DNA of 64,000 bases from Scleroderma bovista (GCA_037178675.1 JAYMGJ010000324.1:1-64000), one strand, 5' to 3'; counted from the first letter of the stretch, positions 44,249 through 57,365 are shown. Program-made: numbers and translations. The notes: generated from the letters alone by a model not told the origin.

Positions 44249-46736
44249 ATGTCCTTGAATGTCGATGATGCCTATGACTCGGAATATTTCCACGATATGG
44301 ATGGATCAGATGAGCCAGAGGAAGATGAGGTGGACGGGCCTGGAATTCCAGAGGAAGAAAATGCACCCAGACTCACGACCGAAGAGGTCAACATCCTGAA
44401 AGAATATCTGGAGGAGTGGGCCACTTTGAAGGGTGATAGACGGAGGCCAGTCACACAGCGGGCACGACAGCGGATAAAGGACCTCCCAGACAATGAATAC
44501 ATCGATGTGGTGGAATGGAATACTAAAAAGGAGGTGAGCAATATACAATTCAACTTGCACGGCCAGCATGTGCTTACAAGAGTTGTAGGCCATCAAAGAC
44601 TGGTTGCAGAACCACAGCCGTAGCCGGGCCCGCAAGGGCTCTGTAAAGTGGGGGAAGAAGTGGACGGTCCGTGAGGTGGTCAAGTATCAAAGGAAGGAAG
44701 AGATCCAACAGGAGCTTGAGAAGCAAGGGATCAACATGGGGAGCCATGCTATGATTGCGGCCTATCAGCAGGGTGTGACCAGGGTGTTAAAAAACTTGAC
44801 CAAAACGGAATTGGAAGAGGCCGCCCACCTTGCAGAAGAGTGGAACAATACCAAGGCTCCGCCAGAGGTACAGGCCGAGTGAGTATTTCTTGTCAGGTTA
44901 TCAGATTGTTTGTTTAATGGCATTTAGGATTGCGGAGAAAAAGGGCCGTGAGTACTCCCGGGCATTTGCCAAGCAGATGTGGCAGAAGTGTGGTGCCCGA
45001 GTGGTAGTGATGATGGCATGGAAGGATTGCAATGGAGAGGCGATGGCTACCATGTAAGTGACCATTCTGTAGCTGCCACTACTGGACTCACAATATGCAG
45101 ACATGATTTTAACGACACCCTCGATGGTGGAAAGGCATTTCCAGATGGGAAAATTATTGAAAAGCATTGGTTAGGCTATGCCCGGGATGCATTCGGTGTT
45201 GAAAGCGAGGATCAAGGTGACGAATCTGAAGCCGAAGACCGGCCTTCAAGGAAGAAGGCACAAAAGGGTCAGAAACGGCCAGCAATCACTCTTCCTATGC
45301 TGGACGATGATACCGCTCAACTTCCAAACATACTTGACATGCGTGCCCAAGAAAAAAAGGATTTAATCCGGACATTCCTCACTCACCACTATTGTAAATA
45401 AATTACAATCTGCAATTTGCCACTAATGCGTCCACAGGTAAGGCATCTGGCCGCAACAAGGCCACTGTGCCTTGGTCAAGTATCACTGAAAGTCCGGGGG
45501 TCTACATCTCCCGCCGGTACTTCCCGGCAGAGATTCCCTTCAAGGAACCTACCAGGCTGACATATGCCCAGGTTACTGCCATATTGCAGTTTTGGCGCCG
45601 TCGGCAGCAGGCTACTCCGCATGATATTTTTAGGTTCAAAAAGTGGAAAGACATTGATGGGACCATGTGCAATCCGGTGACCGACGAACCGGCGAGCGAC
45701 CAAAATACGGAGTCGATGCCGGTGCGGCGTCAATCCGCCAAAAGTCTTGGGAAGCGCCCGGAAAAGGCAATACCAGGTAGGATTATATTGGGATAGAGCA
45801 TCTATAACTGATATACAATGCAGAAACCAGTGAGGACGAGAGTCCTGGTATTGACAATGATTCCGGTGTACTTGCCAGACCAAACAATAGGAATAATTTG
45901 GCCCAGGGTGGACAAGCGCAACGCAAACAAACACCGTTCGCAGAGGCAACCCATGAGAGTGATGAGGAGGTACTCGAAGGGCAGCAGGCAATAGGTGGTC
46001 ATGGAACTACACCCACGGCCGGTATGTGGATGGATTCAAATAGATTTGACACTCATTCCTTCCCACAGCAAATACCGTTCATCAAGCACAAATTCTCCCG
46101 GCAATGTCGGGACCTTACACCATTAACAAGCCACACAGTAAGTTGATATATTTTTTTGTGTACCAATGGTTCTCAATATTAGCCGGAACCAATCAGCAGA
46201 AGGATCTGGTGCCGGAGGACATCCATCAACAACACAGTCAATCCCACAGATGCGTCCACCGAATAGAACCAATGATGTTTCACATGGCCCACCGAAACCA
46301 AAGCCCCGACTCAAATCAATATGTATGATATATTTAGTAACAAATATGGTCGACTGATATACTTGCATAGTAAAAAAAAATACCATGTCTGATGGGTCGG
46401 CACTGCAGACCAGTTCCGGAGTTGCAAATGCAACTGTCCCACTTAATTCCAATGGTGGGTAAATGTTGCTGGTACAGTCTGGGCACTCACACTAACAAAT
46501 GTAGCCATGTCTGAAGGTTCCGGTATTGTGAAAGGCAGCTCATCCAGTGGGTCACATCCCTTGAACAAGGATAGCCGGTGCCAATCCACTGTGCCGCAAA
46601 AGCGTGTGCAGGACAATGGCACCACCTCATCAGAGGTAACTAATGAGGCACTCCGGCATTCCAAACGTTCCCGCAGAACACCCCTTCCTCCCGACCATAA
46701 TGTGCTAACACCGCCGCAAGGAAAGAGGAAAAAATA
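44249..46736 (+). CDS. KDZ-element accessory protein 1 (element B)
   Basis: Start ATG 44,249 (MSLNVDDAYDSEYFHDMDGS), with an acidic N-terminus. Exons 44,249-44,533, 44,589-44,878, 44,928-45,053 and one from about 45,101 join cleanly. Order: AIKDWLQNHSRSRARKGSVK, VLKNLTKTELEEAAHLAEEW, GREYSRAFAKQMWQKCGARV, then GRNKATVPWSSITESPGVYI and LTYAQVTAILQFWRRRQQ. The same order of blocks occurs in the element A gene at 25,128. The 3' part (45,830-46,736) is split into several short, low-complexity exons ending with a basic stretch (HSKRSRRTPLPPD, GKRKK), and its exact joins are uncertain. The basic segments suggest DNA or nuclear association. No known domain recognised. Confidence 0.65.
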
Positions 46737-46904
46737 GGGGTCGCTTAGATTTATTTGTATTCTGTTCACAATTCCGTGGGTTGTAAAATAGCATCATATT
46801 TCTACAATCTTTCATGAATGCCGACCCCCAAGGACAAGTCTGTCCGGTTGAGAACTTACACTACAGTTGCGGAAGCGGCAGAATATTTATAAATAATGTC
46901 TTTA

Positions 46905-48268
46905 CTACAGTAGATCAGGATCTAAGTTTACTAACTCTTCCGGGTCCGGCACGGCATTTGTAGCCAAACGGTCCAACGCCATCCTAAACCGTGACCATGC
47001 CCTGTACTTCTCCACCAGGTCCATCCATCTGTCTGTGGCATCCACCATGGTGTTGGCATATGAAGAATGGGCGGCAATCAAAATGCCGTCGTGGCAGGGA
47101 TGGAGTGGTGGCCGGCTCGGAGCCATCACGCTTGCCGTGATCCCACATGCCCTTTGCACTGCTGGCATGAATAAGATGATCAACCATAGATAACGGAGTA
47201 CTTACATGCGGACCGTGGGTCCCGTGCACTTTGTTCCCTGAGTGCTCGCCGGGAAAGATTTGATAGCTCCCTATACCACTTATCTGCAAGCACATTAGCA
47301 CTTCAAATGGAAGAAGATCACGGTCCGTACCATCCCCCACTTCGACCGGTGATCCTTCTGCTATGACTGACGGACATGGTTGCACCGCCGTCTCGGACAT
47401 ATCAACACTGTGTGCTGGGCTGTCAGCTAGTTGCCTAGGTGACCCACATCTGGTGTTGAGAATGGGATCCGGAGTGTCCATGCGGCAATGAACAGAACTT
47501 GGTGACGGTGACTCAACCCAGTTAAATCCACTGGACATACGTGTAGGCGATTTGCATGGTGGCGGTACCGGAGTGAAGAATCGATGTTCTTGATCCGGTG
47601 AGCCAAGGTTCGGGTATCGCTTTGGACTAGATGTAGGTGAGCGCTTTAGTGGTGGCGGTGGCCAAATGGTCTGGAAGGGTGAGTGGGAAGAGGTGGAGGG
47701 CAGTGGTACTGGCGGAAACATGGCCCGGATGGGTGAGCCGGAAGGGGTAGACGGCATTGTCGGTGGTGATGCACAAATGGGTGGGGCTAGATCCAACTGG
47801 CTCCAGGGTGTTCGAGTTGACGGTGTAGACGGTGGTGAACTGACCGCAGGTCCTGGTCCACTGGAAAATGCTAACAAATCGGGTGGTGGAGAGCCGACAT
47901 CCGGTTGAGGCCCTGTAGTGAATTGAAACGTTGCTGGTGATCGGGAATGGCAGGGAGGCTCTGGTGTGGTGCAGGACGGTGCTGCTGGCGGGAAATCGGT
48001 ACTTGGCATATTCAAAGGTGCCGAGCATGGTGAACCCAATGGGGGTGGGGGTCCAAGTGTCCATGGAGAAGCTGTTACGGGCGAATGGTCCACTTCCATT
48101 GCACTGTCTCCCTCTGTTTCCGTTACAACGGAGGCGCTCTCAGATAGCGCGGGCGAAATAACTGTTCCATGTAAGTTTACATTTACATTCAATGGAGAAA
48201 TACTTACTGCGTTTCATTGGGCTCTTGTCGGTGAACCGAACGGTCTTCTTTCCTTTGGCAGGGTACAT
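46905..48268 (-). CDS. KDZ-element accessory protein 3, proline-rich (element B)
   Basis: Exon 1 (48,208-48,268) encodes MYPAKGKKTVRFTDKSPMKR. A GTAAGT donor at 48,207 joins to 48,161, where a long Pro/Ser/Thr-rich exon begins (IISPALSESASVVTETEGD) with many SP and TP dipeptides. Later exons read DKWYRELSNLSRRALREQSA and end with HDGILIAAHSSYANTMVDAT to a stop at 46,905. The N-terminal K-T/S-VRF motif, the Pro-rich middle and the AA-x-x-YANT C-terminal block recur in the element C gene at 62,752, so the family is real despite low complexity. SP/TP richness suggests phosphorylation. Function unknown. Confidence 0.6.
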
Positions 48269-48753
48269 GACCGATATGGATGGGATTGCGGCAGGGTTTA
48301 AAGAATCGGGGAGGGATGGGGTACGGTGTGGCCAGTTAGGTTTACCGTTATATAATCGACGTCCCCGGCTTAATGGTGATAATTAGTTAGGTAGAAACGG
48401 GTGAGACAATGCGGACATAGCTTAGAGTTCCACACGGCAGATCAAGCAACCAAATATGATGCCGGAGTGGTTTGTGAACAGCCAGGCAGGCCGGAATATT
48501 TGATTCGATCAATATTGCAAATACACTTTCAATGCACGGTCCTCATTGTTACACAGGATCTATGTCCTGTTGGCATTGTATTTCCGTCCACATGCGGTAG
48601 CTGTATTTCCATCAAACTCTATTGTACTCGATCAGGGTTTGTGTCATACACGGGAAGTGTTTATGTAAGCATCCCGAGTGTCATATTATCTGCACCGTTT
48701 CCGAACCACTCACCCATTACTCCGCATCGTTCCCGTTCACATAGTTCATCTCA

Positions 48754-50571
48754 ATGTCTAATCCCACCAACTCCTCCAACGTCTCCATTCTCGACGGGGC
48801 AGACCAAACCTCCATCGCCTCTCTGAATGCGGAACGTGTTGTCCAGAACGCCGCGCAACAGATCACTACCTACACGGACGGACTCAAGACAACAAATGAC
48901 ACGGTGTATTGGTGGAAAGTGGTGGATATTGTATGGAATCAGGTGGTAAGTGGTGTAAGATACATGTCAGCCAAATGCTAACTATATTCTAGAAACTAGT
49001 GGAAGCCGTGGTTGAAGACCTCCCTGCTGGCTTCGTCATGCCAACGCATGTTATGGCAGCGGAACGATTCATGCCCAACCCGGCGATTGTTCGGCAGACA
49101 AAGAAGTGGCCTTTATGGGAGCCCATGCGCAACGTGACGGATGCCGAGTTCCAGAACCATCGGTGGTACAAGCTCCGTGAACGATCGGCCAATGGTGAGC
49201 AGTTTGAGAAGGGGAAGGGGAAGGCATTGCCAGTGGTGAAAGAGAAGGAGGTAAGCATGGAAGAGGAAGTTGAACCAGATTTGCCAGGTCCAATGCCAGG
49301 CCCCAGTGAAGATGGGAACGATACAGGCGGCCGGGGCCATACACAATCCCGGACGGTCGACGGCACTAGTACCCGTGGATGGAGAAAATCACGGAGACGG
49401 TCGAAGTCGGTGAAGTCGGCGGCATCGGTCAACAGCGATGCTGAGACATCGACTCCTGCCTCAATGGCCATGGATGGCCCAATGGCCCCACCGACTGGAT
49501 TTGTACATGCTCCCGACGAGGACCGGTGCGAACGGTGCAAGAGAGCAGGTAGGGCTTGCCCAGTGAAACCTGGGCGGGCATGCTGGTATTGCAACCGTGG
49601 AAAGGCCAAATGTAGCCTGGTGTCTGAACTCCGTGGACGGTCTCGGGCACGGTCACGGGCACGGTCACATGCTCGGTCTCCCGGACATCGTCGCTCTGCA
49701 TCGCCGGAGTCGTCTAAGGCTCCCGAAACTACAGCCCCCCGTGTTTCCAAGCGACGGCGAGCACCGAGTACAACTGCCACCCCTGGTCCATCCACACCTG
49801 CAACCCAAAAAACCCCCCGAGCATCGAAAAAAAGTGAGTCTCTTTCTTTTTTTTTTTTTGTTCAAATTCAGGATTTCACTAGACTACGCTGAAGTATACA
49901 TAGATCCACCAACATGGCTCCCCAAGCGGGCCCAGGGTACCCCGAGTGTTTCATCGCCCGACCCACTCACCACCACCGATGGTGACAGCCCTGCCATGAC
50001 GTACGTGGAGCGTTTGCAGCACGTTGAAGAAGAGCTGTTTCTGGTTAGGAGGGAGCATGCTGGCACACTGAAGGAGCTTGCCAATGTCCGTGAGCATGTG
50101 GGCTCACTCACCGTCATCGTTGAGGAGTTGAGGAGGCTTGTCGCCACCAATCTGGGTGTGTCGCAGGAGATGCAGGACACTCCGTCCAATTCGCCTGGCA
50201 CTCCATCCCATTCGCTAGGCACTCCGTCCCATCCACCGAGCACTCCGTCCCAGTCGCCGGGCACTCCGTCGGACCACCATTTGTTGGACCACGCTCCGTC
50301 CCTGAGTGCCCCTCCATGTCCACATGGTAACCGGTCACTCAGCCCACTGGATCTGGCACAGACTACTATGGTCAGAGAGCTTACAGCTTCTCCTGGCCCT
50401 ACACACCTGCCTTCTCCAGCACCTCCGTCTGCACCATCGGACTCCTCTCCCGGATCTGCCACCTGCTGGGACCTGGTCCTGGCGTCTCGCATGCCGGCGA
50501 TCACCATCACTCCACCTGATGTTGCCATCACGGAGTCTCAAGTGGAGGGGGACAATATGATAGTTGACTAG
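48754..50571 (+). CDS. KDZ-element accessory protein 2, Cys-cluster and coiled coil (element B)
   Basis: Exon 1 is 48,754-48,945 (MSNPTNSSNVSILDGADQTS); a 47-bp intron leads to exon 2 at 48,993 (KLVEAVVEDLPAGFVMPTHV). A Cys cluster near 49,528-49,615 reads CERCKRAGRACPVKPGRACW then YCNRGKAKC, six cysteines in a Zn2Cys6-like spacing that could bind DNA or zinc, with Arg/Ser repeats after it. Exon 3 (from about 49,904) encodes a coiled coil (VERLQHVEEELFLVRREHAG), then a Pro/Ser/Thr repeat region (SPGTPSHSLGTPSH) and an acidic end (VEGDNMIVD). The element C gene at 58,159 has the same plan. Lying next to the right satellite, it is a candidate for the protein that recognises the element's motifs; this is inference. 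Confidence 0.7.
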
Positions 50572-50689
50572 TAGATCATGCGCACTTTTGACATTTCAAC
50601 TAATGGGTATTACAATTACTTGGACACTACGTATTGTTGCAATGTATGTTGTCTAATGGATGGCATTTGGTCCACTCCCGTTACCGTAG

Positions 50690-52430
50690 ACATACCATAT
50701 CCTACGGCACACAGTGGCCGTGTGAACGTGGCAGACAGGCACCGTGTGGACATGGTACATATGGTCACAGTGTGGTCACAGCATGTACACAGCACACAGG
50801 GCCGGTAACCTTGTGGACATGGCACCAGGTAGATGGGCACGGCACGGCACACAGTACAGGGTTGATGGGCACAGAACATGCCCACCGTGTCAGATGCACA
50901 CGGTTACCATGCGGACATTGTGTCAACACTGCCCACACAGTCGCTGTGTGGCCACGGTATACGGACACCGTGCCCACACGTATGATTGCCGTGTGGCCAC
51001 GGTATACTGACACCGTGCCAACACCGTGCCTACGGTTGCCGTGCGGCCACGGTACACGGACACCTTGCCCACTTGGTATAGATACCGTGGCCACACGGCG
51101 ACCGTACACCACGTGGTGGCACGGTGGCCGTGTACCGTGTCCACACGGCAATTGTACATACCGTGTGGCCACGGCGTGCGTGTACCGTGGCCACACGGCA
51201 ATTGTACATACTGTATGGCCACGGCGTGCGTGTACCGTGGCCACACGGCAACCGTACATATTGTTGGGGCACGGACACCGTGCCAACACCGTGCCTACGG
51301 TTGCCATGCGGCCACGGTACACGGACACCGTGCCCACTTGGCATAGATACCGTGGCCACACGGCGACCGTACCCCACATGTTGGCACGGTGGCCGTGTAC
51401 CGTGTCCACACGGCAATTGTACATACCGTGTGGCCATGGCGTGCGTGTACCGTGGCCACACGGCGACCATACATATTGTCTTGGCACGGACACCGTGCCA
51501 ACACCGTGCCTACGGTTGCTGTGTGGCCACGGTACATGGACACCGTGCCCACTTGGCATAGATACCGTGGCCACATGGCGACCGTACACCACATGTTGGC
51601 ACGGTGGCCGTGTACCGTGTCCACACGGCAATTGTACATACCGTGTGGCCACGGCGTGCGTGTACCGTGGCCACACGGCGACCGTACATATTGTCAGGGC
51701 ATGGACACCGTGCCAACACCGTGCCTACGGACACCGTGCCCACTTAGTATAGATACCATGGCCACACGGCGACCGTACACACCGTGTGGGTACGGTATCT
51801 GTGTACCGTAGCCACACGGACAGTCACCGTGCGGCCACGGTACACGGATACCGTGCCCACTTGGTATAGATACCGTGGCCACACGGGAGCAGAGATTAGT
51901 TGTTTTGCACTTAAATCATTGGCACCCGGGATATCCCCCACCTGCCCTAGCTCTGCTGCGCCAGCCGTGATGACCAAACATCGCCGGCAGTCCGTTTCTT
52001 TGTCAGTGGTATCCGACCGTACACAATGTGGTGGCATGGTGGCCGTGTACCGTGTCCACACGGCAAATGTACATACCGTGTGGCCACGGTGTGCGTGTAC
52101 CGTGGCCCCACGGCAACCGTACATATTGTCTGGGCACGATATCTGTGTACCATAGCCACACGGTGACAGTACACACCGTGTGGGTACGGTATCTGTGTAC
52201 CGTGGCCACGGCAACCGTAGGCACCGTGTTGGCACGGTGTCCGTGTACCGTCGCCACACGGCGACCGTACACACCGTGTTCACGCGGTGTCTGTATACCG
52301 TGGCAACACGGCGATCATACATATTGTGTGTGTACAGTATGTGTGTACCGTAGCCGCACGGCGACCGTACACACCCATTGTTGCCACACGGTATTTACAA
52401 TTGCCGTACAGAAGCCATGCCAACATTGAG
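50690..52430. repeat. CCGTG/CACGG satellite of element B
   Basis: Dense array of ACCGTGTGGCCACGG-like palindromic boxes (CCGTGGCCACACGG in the other phase), separated by ATTGTACAT or GACCGTACA spacers. Longer units are marked by CACTTGGCATAGATACCGTG at about 51,071, 51,336, 51,551 and 51,859. Nearly every CpG is CCGT or ACGG. A 110-bp non-repeat insert lies at 51,895-52,010. Confidence 0.9.
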
Positions 52431-52535
52431 TGTACCTGCCGTGGGGCCATATTACACTGGCACTATGGCAACACGGTATGTAGAGACATGGGCCCACCCA
52501 TGAAGCAACGTGCCACTCTATACTCAGCCCATGCA

Positions 52536-52675
52536 AACCGCATGGCGACACCTACTATAGGGCCCAGTCGTCCATCATGGTCACACTCCCTAGTTCAGCC
52601 CATCCTCCGCTGGCCGTACGCCACGGCCAATTGTCAACCTCCGTTGGCCATGTATCACGGCCTACCAAGGTACAT
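52536..52675 (-). repeat. Element B right inverted end
   Basis: Inverted partner of the left end. It contains CACGGCCAATTGTCAACC and closes with AGGTACAT. Confidence 0.8.
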
Positions 52676-55643
52676 GGGCTCGCAAGTGTTCCCATCCACC
52701 AAATGGAGAGCTGTCACCCAGTGTCACACCTAACTTTACAGCTCCGACACTTTGATAACCAAATGCCGTGCAACGACCACTGAAGGGTAGCAACTTATGT
52801 AAGGCACTTTTACGCACTGTGGTGGCTGCTGAGTCACTCCGCCTGTACTCCGCTTGACATTGTCACACTCTTGCATCACTTCATTGCAATGTCAATCGCA
52901 ATTGAAATGTCCTCTTGACTGTGTCCAAAAATTTTGTAGGAAGTAGGGAAGTATATGAAGAATCTCATTTCAGCTTTGTATGTTTATCTGGTGTGATTTG
53001 ATTTCAGCCCTGACGAGTTGTTCTGAAAATAGCCCCTTTAGAGCAGTAAATGGTGTCCTGCTCGTGTACAGACGTATTTTATTGGAAAAAAAGGATATAA
53101 CCCTCTTGATATATAGTATAACATGCTCTATGTACGACTACTTGGCTTGGATTGAAGTGTTGCATGTTGTAGTTAGTGTTTTGCATCTCCGTGTCATTTT
53201 GCAACACCGGTCAAGTGATAGTACCATACGTAGTGTGCTTCCTTCCCGTCCTTACCCGCGCTTCACCTTCCCCTCACCTCCCCCCAACCCTCATCCTGCC
53301 GTCTCGAGACGTCGCATTTGCTCCTAACCCTCTCACCTCCATCTCCACACCTTGACGTTTCTCCTCGTAACCATCCTTTTAGGGGTCTGTATGTCCTTGC
53401 AACCGCCACCACTCCTTCACGATGACCACCACAACCACTTCACTTTATTTCCATCACCTCGACGAACAGCGACAACGATGACCGCTACTGGTAACCAACT
53501 CGAAATTTGACCTTGACCATGACCATCTTGACATGACGACGACTACGACAGTTACTATGGCCAGTTCAACGTTGACGATTGCCGCTACCTCAATCTCAAC
53601 CATACTACTTCTAGTACTGCCTCGACCTCGACCTCGACCACCTCGATGTCGATGATCGCCACGACCGTGAGCCACGATGATGACAGCACTACTAAATATA
53701 GTCTCACCTCGACTACTATGGCCACCACCCTCGTCAAGTTGGCGCTGACTCTGGTGTCGGTGAGTCCTAATCACAGCCTTGTTCAAAAAGGCTCCCAATA
53801 GTAAAACACCACCCCAAGTCATTTGTTCAGAGATCAATCAGAGCCGCACCGCTTTCATGGCGACTCCCACTCAACCTCAACAGCCACGACCAAGACCAAG
53901 ACCAAGACCACCTCAACCATAACTGCAAGCGACGACAACAGCTACTGCACGACCGCAACCTCGACCGTCTCGACACCGATACATCGTCAACCCTGACCGT
54001 TACCACCCTGACAACCCACCATCACGATGGCACCACGTCCCCACTTCGACCACCCACTCCAATGACCACGGTTGCCCAACCACCATGACTGTAATCACCA
54101 CTGCACGACCTCACCGTCAACCACTACGACCTCAATTATGACCGCGACGGCCACCCGGCCACCGCCTTGACCTCAAAATCAAGGTCAACCACCATCTCGA
54201 GTGTGACCATGATGGCCACCGACGGCCACCACTGCCACGTCAACGTCAACCTCGACCACCACCACCTCTATTACGATCACGACGGCTATCCAACGACGGT
54301 ACCACGATCACACGACGACGACGACCATTACACGTAGTGCAGGCTATCAACACGCAATATATTTCGTGCGTCGATTAATCTGCATACTATGCCAATACCA
54401 TGGAATGATGGAGGCTTTCAGTATTACTGCACATGTTATTGGTGTATTATAGTATTATAGTTTACTGTAATGTCCTAGAATCGAGTATCAGTGTATTATA
54501 CCCATGGGCAGTGGTAGAAGCTCTGCATTTTACCTACAAACGTGAATGTAAATCGGATATCTTTTGTGTAATGAAATTCTGTGCTGCTCAAGTCCGAGAA
54601 AGTAGAAGTGTCTGAGTGAACTACTTCTCTGGACTTCCTGACAGCTCACCAAGGGTGTCAAACCAAAACCACCCGCAAAAAGCCTGAATTCCCCTCTCAT
54701 ATGACCTTCTAGAGAACCTGTGGTCTTTTGTGGAGAGTGGGCTCTTTAAGTTTGCAGCCCAAGTGGATTGCAGTACCGTACATATGGAAAGCCAGAGCAT
54801 CACGTGACGCCTCATTTGCCAAGTGACTTCGTCCGACGTCATACTCGATTTGGAAAACGTCTTCGGCGAGATTCCAGACACCTTTTGTCCAACTCATTTT
54901 GTCAACTTTGTAAGTCGAAATGCTCAAGTCAAATTATCAAACGTGAAACATGCAAGTCGGAATTCGCAAGTAAAAACATGAAGTGTACAAGTAAAAATTC
55001 GCAAGTAAAAATGTCCAAGTCAAAACACCAAATGTGAAATGTATGAGTGAAAATGTAAAACATTGTAGTAGAATATGGATGGCGACTTGGACAGAGTACA
55101 AGTTACTATGTAGTTTCCCCTGTACTATCATGATTAATGAGTACTAGTAAAAACGTAGCTTCATTGACAGCCATGCCCCTCCTTGCCAGGGATGTGACGA
55201 GTTGTTCACCAGAATGTGCACGTCCACGTGCCTCAATAATGAGGTTGACGACTTCCGCACCATACCCATGAGACGCTAGATAGCGAGCAGCAAGATCCCC
55301 GAGTGGGCGAGCTAAGTTTTGTACAGGTGCCGTGGACGTTGGATAGTAATGACTGGAAATTATTCCTCATAGATTGCGGACGTGGCTGTAAATGATGGGG
55401 GACAGCTCTGTCTGACTCGTCAGCATTTCTGTCCTAGTAGATGGAGATATCAAGGGGGGGATGGTGGATACAGGGGAAAATGAGGAACAAGATGTAGGAG
55501 TACTAGACAATGATATACACGAGGCTGACACTGATGCAGAACAAGGAGAACTTGATGAGGAGGTCCAGGAGATAGAAGTAAAGCTTGTTTGGGAAGTTGG
55601 AGGTGAAATGTTCAGTGAATTGTGCAGTTGCTCACCCAAAGAG
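52676..55643. other. Region between elements B and C; low-complexity core
   Basis: No supported gene. About 53,400-54,320 is a degenerate ACC/GAC-type trinucleotide-rich tract. About 54,930-55,060 contains short AAGTAAAAA/CAAGTC repeats. Minus-strand frames near 54,709-54,927 (YDVGRSHLANEASRDALAFH) and 55,150-55,330 (LARPLGDLAARYLASHGYGA) have protein-like composition but match nothing I know. Confidence 0.4.
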
Positions 55644-55925
55644 TGTTGGAGATAAACAGACTGTTATGGTTTGTTTATATACTTACATAAGCTTTCATCG
55701 CACTATACAGTAGAGTCTATTACCATAGTTCCCTCAGTAGCTTGCCAGACTACTGAGGGTGAGTACCATCTACTAACCACCACATACTTACTGATACCTT
55801 GTAGTTACCTACAGGTATATACTAATATAACAGTAGCTTGCCAGCATACTGAGGTTACCTACAGGTCTCCTCCTTTTCCCTTCCTTAGGCTAGACCTTCC
55901 CTGTGCAGACCACCACCTTTCTATA
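55644..55925 (+). repeat. Solo LTR-like repeat, copy 1
   Basis: Begins TGTTGGAGATAAACAG, a typical Ty1/copia LTR start, and is the reverse complement of 59,236-59,523 with only a few differences. The last bases of the other copy (ATGAACA) are missing here, so it is truncated just outside element C. Confidence 0.7.
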
Positions 55926-56239
55926 AAGAGTTCACCACACTCTGCATGCTGCTTACAATGGTCTCAGCGGATGTAACACATAATGCACCTGCATTGTCCC
56001 ATACAACACGGACAGACGAAGCTGACAATCGGCCGTGCTACATGGCCAGCTGAGATAGGGCCCAGCCATGGTGCATCCCCATGTCATATGAGTGGGCTAA
56101 TGGTAAGGTGTTTCACCATGCCATATTGGTGGCTCATGGAGAGGTTGTCACCAAGTAATATTGGTGGGCTGACACACTAGTACACTAGATCAGGATATGG
56201 CCTGTGGCAATAGGACCTAATGCGGCAAGGGAGCCATGG

Positions 56240-56985
56240 CATGCGGCCAGAGGACTATATGCCACAGGGTAGCCGCTACATTCAGGCCGAGGATTGCAGG
56301 GGGGCTGCCGCAGCATTTCGGCAAAAGGACGGTAGTAAGTGCCGCAATGCGGCTAACCTGCGGACGGGAGTCAATAGAAAGGCCTCTGTACCAGTGTCCC
56401 ATGCTTTGAATTTGGCTGTGGTATTGGTGTCCTGTTTCTGTCAGTGGGCCAGAGGGATAGTGTGTCCTGTGCTTTGCATTGGGCTGTACCTTTGGTGTCC
56501 CTTTCTTGTTGCAGGGCCAGCCATAGAAACAGCATCCCGTGCTTTCCAATGGGCTGCATGCATGGTGTACCTTTAAGAATACCTAGCCATGGGATTGATG
56601 TCCCATGACTATGAGTAGGCCCTGGAGCCAGTTTCATCTATATAGTCAGGGCACACGGCAACAATAGGTACAATGTCCCATAGCATTAGGTGGGCCCTCA
56701 GAAAGGTGTTATCTACCTATATGGGAGGGCCTTGCAGTACACTTCAAAGTGACAGGCTATGAATGCGGTGTCCCAGAGCATTAAGCAAGCCCTCCGTCTG
56801 GGGACACCTAGCTAGATGGGAAGGCCAGCTGATATGCTTCCCCTTCAGTATGATCGGCCATAATGTTTGGCCTCCCAATATACACAGCAGGCCCTTAGAA
56901 CTATATCCCTTGTATAAATGTAGGGCCGGGCATCTGGTCTTCTCTAAAGTAGCGGTAAGCCAGGTGTGGCACGACACAATCGGCA
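56240..56985. other. Element C non-coding, no gene seen
   Basis: Repetitive in flavour (repeated GTGTCC-x-GTGCTTT-x-ATTGGGCTGTA phrases near 56,400-56,570) but no protein is supported. Confidence 0.4.
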
Positions 56986-56989
56986 CTAC

Positions 56990-57365
56990 ATGGCATTGGC
57001 AGAACACACTGTCGGCAGAACAATGCTGTCAGCAGAACACACTGTCGGCAGAACAAGGCAGTCGGCAGAACACGTTTTCGGCAGAACAAGGCTGTCGGCA
57101 GAACAAGGCTGTTGGCAGAACACACTGTTGGCAGAACACACTGTTGGCAGAACACACTGTTGGCAGAACAACACTGTTGGCAGAACACGTTGTCGGCAGA
57201 ACAAGGCTGTTGGCAGAACAAGGCTGTTGGCAGAACACGTTGTCGGCAGAACAACACTGTCGGCAGAACAACGCTGTCGGCAGAACACACTGTCGGCAGA
57301 ACAAGGTTGTCGGCAGAACAAGGCTGTCGGCAGAACACGACTGTCAGCAGAATTGTTTTTCAGGC
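56990..57365 (+). repeat. CGGCAGAACA satellite of element C
   Basis: About 20 units of GGCAGAACA followed by CACTGTC/CACTGTT or AGGCTGTC/AGGCTGTT, unit length 17-19 bp. CpG occurs in TCGGCAG; units with TTGGCAG look like the C-to-T deaminated form. Confidence 0.9.

Larger units (their letters stand above)
35541..52675. mobile_element. Element B: 17.1-kb KDZ-TET/JBP transposon
   Basis: Imperfect inverted ends of about 140 bp bracket the segment. They share ATGTACCT at the tips, an exact 22-base block (35,574-35,595 against 52,622-52,643 inverted), then ATGGGCTGA and TGGGCCC at the same offsets. Order inside: 25-bp and 177-bp satellites, TET/JBP (-), small gene (+), full-length KDZ transposase (-), accessory 1 (+), accessory 3 (-), accessory 2 (+), CCGTG/CACGG satellite. 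The sampled coding sequence shows CpGs concentrated in CCG/CGG. The same end sequence opens element C at 55,983. A target duplication could not be identified, so tips may be off by some bases. Confidence 0.8.

Noticed and set aside
50634..52322. Frame of 372 residues (+) and 303 residues (-) over the CCGTG satellite
   Set aside because: Both strands are open at once because of the palindromic repeat; periodic low-complexity peptides.
53454..53837. Arg/Gly/Val-rich minus-strand frame
   Set aside because: Product of a degenerate trinucleotide tract; no start context and no conserved domain.
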